Assembly: GCA_024196135.1 (NCBI GenBank)
Contig: JAMQCK010000820.1
Location: 1 to 15,311 of the forward strand
Direction of reading: 5' to 3'
DNA: 15,311 nucleotides
Source: Pleurotus ostreatus/Saccharomyces cerevisiae fusant
Lineage: Eukaryota; Opisthokonta
The notes beneath the pieces are model-generated. The model worked only from the letters and a program-made list of their open reading frames with translations, did no database searches and had not been told where the DNA came from. Made by a program: the position numbers and the translations under genes. This document shows positions 8,664-15,311 of this stretch, piece by piece. The number at the start of each line of letters is the position of its first letter. Positions within the stretch are counted from its first letter, which is position 1.

Positions 8664-9694
8664 GCCCAGCTGCTCGCCCTCATGCCTGTATCGTCAGGAA
8701 TGGCGCCTTGCGCCTTTTGCTTTCCTTTCTCCCGCTTAGAAGATGCTGCCGCGGCTGAGTCCGCGGCGTCGTCGGCCCCATCGTCCACTTCGCCTTCCTC
8801 TGGAATGTCCACCGACTCGGCGTCCTCTTCACCGCTTTCCTTGCCCGTTGACGATGGTGTGAATAACTCGAACACCGCAGGCGCAGGGCTCCGATTGAGT
8901 GGCGTAGCGTAGCGGGTGTTCTTGGACGTGGAAGGGATAGGGGCGGGCGACTGCAGGGAAGGCTTTCTGGCGCGCGGCGTAGCGTTGTCAGGGAGCTTTG
9001 GCGTCGAAGCGATGGCGGCGGCCGACCTCATAGCCGGCTTACTGGGGCGCGGCGTAGCATCATTGGCGTTCTTCGACGTCAATACTATGGGAGCAGAGGA
9101 TTCATCCCGCGACGTGTGTGCAGAGCGAGAGGCAAGCCTGCCGTTCATCGCTAATGAGCGGCTGATATTTGCTGCGCGCTTGGTCTTGGCGACATTACGC
9201 AGATCCAGCAGTGGACCGGCACGCCCACGCGGGGGGCAAGGAGATGGCTCGGGAGTCCGAGAGGGCGATCCCCCAATCGGTGAGGGGGTAGGGGCATGTT
9301 CGCTCGATGCATGAGTATAGGCACTGGACGCTTGCCTGCGGGGCTGACCAGGCGGTCCCAAGATGAAGTCGAACGACTTTGACCACGCAGCTAGGTACTC
9401 TTCTGCAGCTGCGTCAGGCGCCCGAGGGCTTCGTCCTTCCACAAATTCAGACATGTTGCTGGCATATGCATTGCGAGCGCGATGAGCAGCTTTCGCCGGC
9501 GACTCTGGTGTGTTCGTTATGGGCGCGGCCCTGCCTTTCCCCTTTCCGGCTGGTTGGGGCTTGCCAGCAGCGCGCGAAGCTGCTGTTGGCGGGCGCGGTA
9601 GAGGTGTATTGGAAATAGACGAGACGCTGCTGGCGCGTCCGTCTGTTTTGGTCATTCTCGGCTTCTTGGGCTGACGTGTGGACGGTGAAGGCGG
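8660..9694 (-). pseudogene. Middle, repeat-containing part of the large minus-strand gene
   Basis: The frame is continuous with the upstream exon except for one TGA (9695-9697), then reads PSPSTRQPKKPRMTKTDGR and onward to TGA at 8660-8662. The composition is disordered: Ser/Pro/Ala/Arg-rich, with a structured-looking patch (YLAAWSKSFDFILGPP). Three 25-residue repeats follow (consensus ATPxxxKPxxxSxAPIxST) and then an acidic run (GEEDAESVDIPEEGEVDD). The Met at 9655 could be a start, but only about 40 bp separate it from the previous segment, so one gene with a nonsense codon is more likely. At its end, coding continues in another frame (HEGEQLGMNYM) after a one-base slip near 8690. No intron with suitable sites bridges that point. 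A disordered linker region of a nuclear protein is plausible; the function is unknown. Confidence 0.45.
8898..9105 (-). repeat. Three tandem 75-bp coding repeats
   Basis: The block GGCGTAGC recurs at 8901, 8976 and 9051 on the plus strand, exactly 75 bp apart. This encodes three imperfect 25-residue repeats with an ATPxxxKP core in the minus-strand protein. The copies have diverged, so the expansion is not recent. Confidence 0.75.
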
Positions 9695-10512
9695 TCAGGC
9701 CAGACCTGTCGGTGAGGGGTTGGGACTACTTTTGCGCTTTCGTTTGGGCAGCTTGGGTGTACCGGTGGGGCGAGGAGACGTGGAGACAGCATTGGCGGCG
9801 TCATCATTGAGTGGAAGTTGCCCACGCTTGGTGCGATATGGAGAGTTGCTTTGGGGACCGGCCATGGGCTGCTTCAGCGCAAGAGGGAGAGGAGGAACCG
9901 CCACATAGTCGAAACGAAGAGGAACCTGTGATGCCCTGGAGAATTGGCCAGCATATGCTGATCCTCCAGGGCTACGCTGCACCGGCGTGGATACACCCTG
10001 GGACGATGAGCACAAGGTTGTGGGAAGAGATAACGTGTGCGCACCTTGGATACAGCGCCTGGCTTGTCTACAGCCATGTCCTCCGGCGTGCCTTCGGATT
10101 CTGTCGCGTCCGTCTGTAGTAGACAGTTATACCGTCTGAGCTGCGGCTGTGCGACGTCCGCCTTGTTGGGGTCCGTCTGCTCAGGACGCGCAGGCACCTT
10201 GGATCGTGGCCCGACCTTTGCACGCGGGGCAGTCTTCGATTGTGGGCCCGCCTTCGTGCGCGATGGCTTTGGCTTGATGTTCGACTTGTCGGTGGCGGGC
10301 TTGTTGCCGTCTGCCGTAGGGCGTGGTCGTAGCCTGCTCTTTGCCGCCTCAAGGGCCTTTTGCTTGCCATGTCGGATCTTCATTACGGATGTGTCGACGA
10401 AGGCTGGAAGATGGTGGCTGACGGTAAAGGAAGAGACCTGACCACAGCGTCAGGACCAATCTAGCCGCGTAAGATGTAAACTTACGTTTGACCCTTTCCA
10501 AATCTCCATCAT
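9695..10512 (-). pseudogene. N-terminal part of the large minus-strand gene, three exons
   Basis: Exon 1 (10486-10512) gives MMEIWKGSN. A 48-bp intron (10438-10485, GTAAGT...GGTCAG, CCTGAC branch) leads to exon 2 (10045-10437), a Lys/Arg/Pro-rich segment with PKPSRTKAGPQSKTAPRAK and a later TESEGTPEDMAVDKPG patch. A 47-bp intron (9998-10044, GTGCGC...CCCAG) leads to exon 3 (9698-9997), which ends in a nuclear-localisation-like PKLPKRKRKSSPNPSP before TGA at 9695-9697. Coding-like sequence carries on past this stop in the same frame, so the stop looks like a nonsense mutation in a longer gene. The start was chosen because ATG-ATG at 10512 is in frame across the first intron. The Tc1/mariner insertion ends 62 bp upstream (10574), in what should be the promoter or 5' leader. 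Confidence 0.5.
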
Positions 10513-10574
10513 CACAGCCGAATTGATGCAGTGCTGAAGTACCCTGAGGCTCACATGCTAAGATCCTACTTCTA

Positions 10575-10603
10575 CTCCCGGCCACGGAAAAATTTCGGAC
10601 ATC
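10575..10603. repeat. Left terminal inverted repeat of the Tc1/mariner element
   Basis: 29 bp beginning CTCCCGGCCACGG and ending CGGACATC, exact inverse of 11824-11852, directly after a TA. Confidence 0.9.
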
Positions 10604-10688
10604 CGGGCCGATCACCAAACACGCGTTGTAACGCGCGACGCGCGCATGCCCTCTTCTTGCTAGATACACTCATGTACTCTATGGCCTC

Positions 10689-11738
10689 ATGGCTCGTCGA
10701 CACCACTATACCGTCTACAACAGCCCTCGAAAAAACCGCTTCATTGGCCGAGTTTTAGCAGACCCGAAGCGGCGAGTCTCCCCAGCGGCAAAGGCTGAGC
10801 GAATCAACCGCAGTAGCGCCTACGAAATCTACAAAAAATATCTGAAAACTGGATCAACGCATAGGCAGCCTGGCTCTGGACGTCCACGCACCCTCACTCC
10901 CCGAATAAAACGCCGCATCCTGCGTGAAGTCTATCGCGATCGCCGACAGACCTTTTTGGCGATCGGGAAGACAGTCGGCCTCTCCGCGACCACCGTCCGT
11001 GATTACCTCGCGCCGAAAGGCTTCCATCGGCGCCGCGCGAAGCGTACCTTCTTCCTGACGCCGGCGCACAGGCACGAGCGCTTGGTTTGGGCCCAATTGA
11101 ACGCTCATCGTGATCACTTTGACGACATCATGTTCACTGACGAGTCCTTCGTCTTCGTTGATGGTGATCATGGGGCGATCTTCATCACTCGTCGTCCAGA
11201 TGAGAGGTTTGAGGAGGACTGTCTTATCCCCACATTCAAGCAGTCAAAAATCCGCTGCATGGTCTGGGGATGCATCATCGAAGGTCGGAAGGGACCTCTT
11301 GTCATTCTTGACTATCCCAGTGGTCGCGGAGGAGGAATGACAGCCGTTCGATACATCGAGCAGGTTCTGGAGGGGGCGTGGGGGCCATTCTATGAGGAGG
11401 TACGGAAGGAGAGGGGCGGCGTCATTTTCCTGCAGCAGGACGGTGCATCGCCACATCGCGCCAAGGTCACTCAGGCCTGGCTTCGCATGCGCAAAATCCC
11501 CATTTTCCCTCATCCTCCAAACTCTCCCGACCTGTCGCCTATAGAGGCGATTTGGCACCTCCTCAAGAAGCGTTTGCGCGCGCTCCCACGGCTGCCAACG
11601 TCATCCCAGGAGTTGAAGGACACAGTTCGTCGCCTCTGGGACGAGATCACTGTCGAGGAGATTGATGCGCAAATTCGGACGATGCCGGAGCGTGTTCAGG
11701 CGGTACTCGCAGCGAAGGGGGGACACACAAAGTACTAG
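10689..11738 (+). CDS. Tc1/mariner transposase (DD34E), 349 aa
   Basis: Cut-and-paste transposase that would bind the terminal repeats and insert at TA. Residues ~25-60 and ~70-115 form the paired helix-turn-helix DNA-binding region, joined by a GRPR AT-hook-like linker (residues 64-67). The catalytic domain shows FTDES (Asp151), QQDGASPHRA (Asp251) and SPDLSPIEAIW (Glu286), giving 34 residues between the second Asp and the Glu, the Tc1 spacing. WGCI and HPPNSPDLSP motifs are also typical of this family. The length is normal for Tc1 transposases. There is no intron, stop or frameshift, and all catalytic residues are present, so the protein looks functional on sequence grounds. The Met at 10689 was chosen because it opens a typical N-terminus. 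It lies well inside the element, with a ~114-bp leader after the left repeat. Confidence 0.95.
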   Translation: MARRHHYTVYNSPRKNRFIGRVLADPKRRVSPAAKAERINRSSAYEIYKKYLKTGSTHRQPGSGRPRTLTPRIKRRILREVYRDRRQTFLAIGKTVGLSATTVRDYLAPKGFHRRRAKRTFFLTPAHRHERLVWAQLNAHRDHFDDIMFTDESFVFVDGDHGAIFITRRPDERFEEDCLIPTFKQSKIRCMVWGCIIEGRKGPLVILDYPSGRGGGMTAVRYIEQVLEGAWGPFYEEVRKERGGVIFLQQDGASPHRAKVTQAWLRMRKIPIFPHPPNSPDLSPIEAIWHLLKKRLRALPRLPTSSQELKDTVRRLWDEITVEEIDAQIRTMPERVQAVLAAKGGHTKY

Positions 11739-11823
11739 TTTACTTAGCATATGGTATCTTCTGCGTACATGGTTATTGACGCGAGCGAGGAGCCAAACAA
11801 TGCACAACATGGATCACCGGTCC

Positions 11824-11852
11824 GATGTCCGAAATTTTTCCGTGGCCGGGAG
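11824..11852. repeat. Right terminal inverted repeat of the Tc1/mariner element
   Basis: 29 bp, exact inverse of 10575-10603, followed by TA (11853-11854). Confidence 0.9.
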
Positions 11853-11920
11853 TATAACAGTAAAGATGCGGGCAAAAAGAAGTGAAATTCAAAGTGCAAG
11901 GCGGCAAAGATGAGATGCTA

Positions 11921-13299
11921 TCAGAAGTGGCTAGTCGAGTCGCCTACACATGGTCCAACAAAGCTATAGCACGTCAAGCACGCCATGCGAATCCTCAGTT
12001 GATAGTCCGCCCCTCTATCCTTTGGGATGGGCACAACGTCCGTCCACTCAGCCTCCAACCACCCCAAACCCGTCCATCGAAGCAGCATGGGATCCGACCA
12101 TGAATATCTGACGGACCATAGGCCGACCACCAGGAGTTCGTTGTGCTGAAAGATGTCCCAGAGCACGACCCAACTGTTGCGGTACAGAGGAATCTTGAAA
12201 GTGACAGAGCGCAGGCCGGGCTATACACCAATCACACATTAGACGCGTGTGGAAAATGGGTGCGCAGACGTACCTCGTGCTCCTCACCAACAGGGTGGGC
12301 CACAGTCTTCAGAACCTCCACACATACGGCAATTTCCTCACCAGTGGGCTCAACACGTAGGTCTGCCGCGGAGATGTTGTGGAGCTGCGCCGCCAAGGAT
12401 CCACCCCAAGGGTTGTAGCGACGAGGGCAGAGGATGATGTTGACGACGTACACGTAGCCTTGCTTGTGGGTACCGTACAGATGGTCCCACCAGGACATTT
12501 GCTGCCACATGCCGTTCGAGTGCCGGTAGTAGGGACATAACTTGAGCATGTCGACGCCAGTGTCGCGGAAACAGTCGGCCCAGTTGCCCAGAGTCACGAA
12601 TGGCATGGCGTTTTTGGTCCGCAAGGCGACTGTCTTCGTTCGGTACTGGTTGAAGGTGAGGACGCGCTCGCCAAAGGAAGCCGAGAATGACGCACCAGTA
12701 GGGGAGGTTCGAAACACTCGACATAAACCTCAACTGTAAACTTCTTTCGGCTCATCCCCCAAGGTCTGTGGACTTGGGGAGGGCGGTCTGGGTTAGGATT
12801 CTGGGGGTAGAGCACGCTGCAAGGCACGGATGCGGAGGCACGAGCCCATCTAACTTCTTCTTTCCGCGCCGCCTTCGCCGTCCCGAGCTCTGTCTCCCAC
12901 ACTGTACCGTCGCGAAGCAGGTCCTCACTGGCGCGAGGCCATTGGATGTCAGAGAGGACGTGCTCCCAGGCAGCCGCCAGGTCCAAGACGTTGCTCAGAA
13001 ATTTAGCAGGGCTCCCTATGGACAGGTCAATTCCAATACCTCAAAACGTAGGCGCGGAACTCACATCTGTAGTCCCGCCCAAATCCTTGACCACTGGCCA
13101 TGACAGCATATTTCTCCAAAGGAAGACTTTCTTTGTCGTCGTCCACGGCTGCGAAGACTTGCGCCATGCGCGATTGGTAGGGGTATTCTTCAGAAGGCCG
13201 GCTCCAGCAGTCCAGGAGGTCTGGAGGCGGAATCTCGTTGGGCGCGGGCGGTGGCCACGTTGTCGTGTCGTACCAGGTGTCCTCGGTGCGAGAGCACAT
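11921..13299 (-). CDS. Conserved-looking hypothetical protein, four exons (395 aa)
   Basis: Unrecognised family. Exons 13065-13299, 12729-13015, 12274-12666 and 11921-12193 join through introns of 49 bp (13016-13064, GTGAGT...CATAG), 62 bp (12667-12728, GTTTAT...GGCGAG, weakest) and 80 bp (12194-12273, GTACGT...TTCAAG with a CTAAT branch). Phases fit and the frame is open from ATG (13299) to TGA (11921-11923). The protein starts MCSRTEDTWYDTTTWPPPAP, is Trp- and Tyr-rich throughout, and has blocks FVTLGNWADCFRDTGVDML, PYYRHSNGMWQQMSWWDHLY, GYVYVVNIILCPRRYNPWGG and YRNSWVVLWDIFQHNELLVV. This looks like a compact globular, largely beta protein with no signal peptide or membrane span. It starts 113 bp after the dioxygenase-fold gene on the same strand, so the pair may be co-inherited. 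If the 62-bp intron is wrong, a frameshift would be needed there instead. Confidence 0.6.
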
Positions 13300-13411
13300 A
13301 TTGAGGATGGTGAGGGTCAAGAGGAAGGGGCTGGCGACAATGAGGCTGGCGCATGGGATACTTGAGGCGTGATAAAAACATGTGTCTGAGCAGAGATAAG
13401 ATACAGGCAAT

Positions 13412-14444
13412 CTACTTGCGTGGCGCGGCGGCCCGCGCCCGCAGTTTGGGTAGCGTAGATAATCTGGCCCTTCCCTCCTGGGCACGCGTCTTGTCCGCGG
13501 CAATAGCAGCGCGGTACTGGTCGGCGGTAAGCGTAGAGTAGTACTGGTCGTTCGATTGGCAGCCGTGTTCAACAAAGCGGAAAATGGCGCCGGCGGTGTA
13601 CTGAGTGATGGTGTAACGAGATTCAGAAGGCGATATAGGTAGATTGTAATAGTCAGCATGGCGGAAGGGATCAGAATCGAAGAGCCGGGGAGGAAACGAA
13701 TCACAACTTTCAACGGCTCAATAACCAACTGCCCACCCAGGTCGGGGTTGAACGAGCCGAGCGCGGTTATTGAGCAGAACCCGAAGCATAGGTTGCCGAA
13801 GTCACGATGGGGAATCGTGACAGTTTGTGGCCCAAGATTGGCTGTCATGCAGGCGAAGATGGACTTTGGGAAATTCTTGTAATGACGCAGCACCGGCTTC
13901 CCCTCGAAAAGGGCGTCCATCATCTTCTCGTAGTAGGCGTGAACGTCGGGCTCCCACTGCTTAAAGGCGGCTGGAAAGCGTCAGTTAGCTATCCTTGACA
14001 CAGACGGCATCAACATACACGAGCATAGGTGGGCGAGCTGCTTGGCACTGGGCTGGTCGAGCAGGCTATCAAGCTCCTTTTTGTTGACTGGCCGATGCTT
14101 GAGTGGCCTAGGGAACTGAAGCTGATTAGCGACGCCAGGGAAGAATGCGACAGAAGGGAGAGGCGCACCTTCTGTCCCCCACCGTGCGAGAGTCCATGGG
14201 ACTTCAGCCGGTAGTTTCCGCGGCAATGGACCTCGTCCGCGTGCGCAAAGGACATGCGCTCAGCAGCGCCATGCATGGCGGCTGCAAGCTCAAGCTGGCG
14301 CTCCTGCCAGTCTTCGGCGGGTGGGTGACCGACAAGGACGCACATGATGGTCTGCTCCTCGCCAACCGTCAATGCGCCTTGGTGCCTGCAGAGGGTCAGC
14401 GCAAGCGATGCGCGTGGAGAAAGAACACTTACACGCCATCCCAG
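13412..14444 (-). pseudogene. 2-oxoglutarate/Fe(II) dioxygenase-fold protein, TET/JBP-like, truncated and frameshifted
   Basis: Exons 14433-14444 (partial), 14169-14385, 14019-14115 and 13412-13970 join through introns of 47, 53 and 48 bp with good donors (GTAAGT, GTGCGC, GTATGT) and CTAAT/CTAAC branch sites. Visible blocks are CRGNYRLKSHGLSHGGGQK, SSAFKQWEPDVHAYYEKMMD, then a double-stranded beta-helix core: an HRD metal motif in TIPHRDFGN, FCSITALGSFNPDLGGQLVI, VVIRFLPGSSILIPSAM and, after a frame change, SESRYTITQYTAGAIFRFVE, whose Arg would bind 2-oxoglutarate. This pattern matches the large mushroom family that I relate to TET/JBP enzymes, which oxidise methylated bases in DNA. One base is missing between 13650 and 13651, exactly where the distal metal-binding His codon is expected, and the last exon is one base short of a whole number of codons. 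The 5' end is cut by a copia LTR. It is very probably inactive. The assignment to TET/JBP rather than another dioxygenase branch is less certain than the fold. Confidence 0.65.
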
Positions 14445-14753
14445 TGTTGGACTTGGTGTCTACGCGCTCTCTAGCGCCTGTGGTATTTTTGTGTGATTTT
14501 ACGGACTTTTTCCCGGTACTGTACGCTTACCTACAGTGTTACTTGTGCGCTCGCGCCTTACTGCCGAGCGCCACGTTATTTCTCGGCATTTTCCGGAGCC
14601 TCCTGCCTAGAGCGACACATCCGAGTCTTTTCTCTTCCTTACTCGTTTGCTGTCGCTCTAGGTGCGTAGTTATGCGTTCTGTACTGCAGAATATGAACCT
14701 GACTCGTTTGCTGTCGCTCTAGTGTGATCACTGGCTCGATTCTACCTCGGACA
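14445..14753 (+). repeat. 5' LTR, family 2 (309 bp)
   Basis: It runs from TGTTGGACTTGGTGTC to CCTCGGACA with TG...CA ends and aligns with the inverted solo LTR at 854-1161. The pair of GTTTGCTGTCGCTCTAG repeats near 14647 and 14707 matches the repeats in the other copy. The five bases before it (CCCAG, 14440-14444) would be the target duplication. Confidence 0.85.
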
Positions 14754-14771
14754 GGTTATGAGCCCCGCGCT
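14754..14771 (+). promoter_or_regulatory. Primer binding site for initiator tRNA-Met (half-tRNA type)
   Basis: Directly after the LTR the sequence reads GGTTATGAGCCCC. Its complement, GGGCTCATAACC, matches the anticodon stem-loop of eukaryotic initiator tRNA-Met, including the CAT anticodon. Drosophila copia and yeast Ty5 prime from such an internally cleaved tRNA, not from its 3' end. Confidence 0.7.
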
Positions 14772-15127
14772 CTAGCTGCCCCAATCAGCCAGATCGACAC
14801 CCCGACTCAAACACGCCGTTGCTCGGTCGTACCAGCTGCGATTCACTCCGTTCGAGCGGCATTCGACGCGCAAGACCCTCCCCTACCTTGTGCCCGAGCC
14901 GCGCTCCGCGAAAATCGCCAGTACCCCCGCTATTGCCGTGCGAAGTCCAGCACCTCTGATCACCGCAATTTTACACCCTCCCTCATATTCGCCGTCGCGC
15001 ACGCAGTTCGCGTTCGTTCCTCTCCAAACAACTTCTAGTCACTTCGCCACCTTCTCCCCTACACGTCGACGTCCCCCGCGTCCGATTCTGCCCGGCCAAT
15101 CGTCCCCAACAACCGTCTCTTTGCGCG
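14772..15127 (+). other. Copia leader between primer site and gag
   Basis: About 355 bp of C-rich sequence without a convincing coding frame, expected to be the 5' untranslated and packaging leader of the retrotransposon. Confidence 0.5.
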
Positions 15128-15311
15128 ATGTCGAAGCGTGACTCAGATAGCCGCCCCATCCTCACCCGCTTCAACTGGAGCTGGTGGGAGAGCGAGATCC
15201 AGCCCTGGCTATCCAGCAAGGGCCTCTGGCGCTATGCCAAGGGTGCGGTCACCGAGCCCAAGCCCAAGGACGCCACTGCGGTCACTGATGCGGAGTACCG
15301 CACTCAGGAGG
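15128..15311 (+). CDS. Copia Gag N-terminus (partial)
   Basis: The frame starts MSKRDSDSRPILTRFNWSWW and continues with a SEIQPWLSSKGLWRYAKG segment to the window edge, 61 codons seen. The F-x-W-x-x-W...I-x-x-W-L...LW pattern at the start is the usual opening of copia-type Gag, whose helical capsid region builds the virus-like particle. The zinc knuckle, protease, integrase and reverse transcriptase would follow beyond the window. There is no stop in the visible part. The Met is the first in a frame 374 bp after the LTR, a normal position. Confidence 0.8.
   Translation, partial: MSKRDSDSRPILTRFNWSWWESEIQPWLSSKGLWRYAKGAVTEPKPKDATAVTDAEYRTQE

Larger units (their letters stand above)
10575..11852 (+). 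mobile_element. Tc1/mariner transposon, apparently complete (1278 bp)
   Basis: It is flanked by TA on both sides (10573-10574 and 11853-11854), the standard Tc1/mariner target duplication. The first 29 bp (10575-10603, beginning CTCCCGGCCACGGAAAAA) are an exact inverted copy of the last 29 bp (11824-11852), with weaker similarity for another ~13 bp. It carries one uninterrupted transposase gene. It sits between the large minus-strand gene and the 395-aa gene. Confidence 0.95.
6126..14444. mobile_element. Element B (inferred): one end and cargo of a large DNA transposon
   Basis: The left edge, CACCCAGGAAATGTTGG at 6126, is the inverted counterpart of the right edge of element A, and the next ~95 bp match it closely. 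A subterminal array follows. Three minus-strand genes then read toward this end. No second copy of the terminus is visible to the right, so the other end and any transposase would lie beyond the copia insertion at 14445, outside the window. Known biology: TET/JBP-type dioxygenase genes in mushrooms are expanded and associated with KDZ transposons. The alternative is a short terminal fragment ending near 6530 beside unrelated host genes. Confidence 0.35.
14445..15311 (+). mobile_element. 5' part of a Ty1/copia retrotransposon, family 2
   Basis: LTR, primer binding site, leader and gag start follow in the correct order. The element runs off the right edge of the window. It is inserted into an exon of the dioxygenase-fold gene. 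Confidence 0.85.

Noticed and set aside
7859..9314. Plus-strand frames across the large gene (for example 8916-9314)
   Set aside because: They are antisense shadows of minus-strand exons that have consistent introns and composition.
10854..11558. Frames on the opposite strand of the Tc1 gene
   Set aside because: Shadows of an intact transposase with all catalytic residues.
13027..13923. A single 298-aa intronless protein covering the dioxygenase core and the next gene
   Set aside because: The family-like sequence changes frame at 13650 and continues as SESRYTITQY to a stop at 13412; the 298-aa frame then reads non-family sequence before entering the first exon of the next gene, which has its own ATG and intron.
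6126..14444. A transposase gene inside element B
   Set aside because: None of the three minus-strand genes shows KDZ, CACTA or other DDE motifs. The only transposase present belongs to the nested Tc1/mariner element.
854..14753. A 13.9-kb DNA transposon bounded by ~308-bp terminal inverted repeats
   Set aside because: Each repeat has TG...CA LTR ends; the right copy is followed by a tRNA primer site and copia gag, and the left has its own near-perfect 5-bp duplication. They are separate copia insertions.

Overview
This looks like a transposon-dense accessory region of a filamentous basidiomycete, most likely an Agaricomycete (mushroom or wood-decay fungus). The evidence is many short introns (47-80 bp) with GTRNGN donors, CTRAC-like branch sites and YAG acceptors; Ty1/copia LTR elements; a Tc1/mariner element; and a mushroom-type 2-oxoglutarate/Fe(II) dioxygenase-fold gene of TET/JBP character. 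No tRNA, rRNA, CRISPR array or bacterial gene was recognised.

Layout, left to right. 1-253: inverted copia LTR fragment (family 1). 267-853: decayed spliced gene of unknown function. 854-1161: solo copia LTR (family 2) with an imperfect 5-bp target duplication. About 1162-3838: a foldback-like DNA element (element A) with long inverted arms, arrays of 14-bp quasi-palindromes, a 62-bp hairpin and a GC-rich core without a convincing gene. 3839-4660: 3' end of a copia pol (RNase H) plus its family 1 LTR. 4661-5231 (-): small three-exon gene. 5525-6125 (-): chromodomain gene remnant. 6126: a terminus almost identical to the right end of element A, followed by another quasi-palindrome array (element B).

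Right of that terminus, three genes lie on the minus strand, all reading toward it. 6735-10512 is a large gene with basic, repeat, Cys/His and acidic regions, broken by two in-frame stops and two frame changes. 11921-13299 is an apparently intact four-exon gene of unknown function (395 aa). 13412-14444 is the dioxygenase-fold gene, carrying a one-base deletion at the presumed metal-binding His codon and cut at its 5' end by a family 2 copia element (LTR 14445-14753, initiator-tRNA primer site, gag start at 15128). An apparently intact Tc1/mariner element (10575-11852) sits just upstream of the large gene.

Interpretation: 6126 may be one end of a large cargo-carrying DNA transposon (element B) whose cargo includes the TET/JBP-like gene, with element A a non-autonomous relative sharing its terminus and subterminal array style. 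This would fit the known link between TET/JBP expansions and Kyakuja-Dileera-Zisupton transposons in mushrooms, but neither the transposase nor the second end is in the window, so it remains an inference. Gene decay and nested insertions suggest an old, silenced copy. The Tc1 insertion and the 395-aa gene look better preserved than their neighbours.
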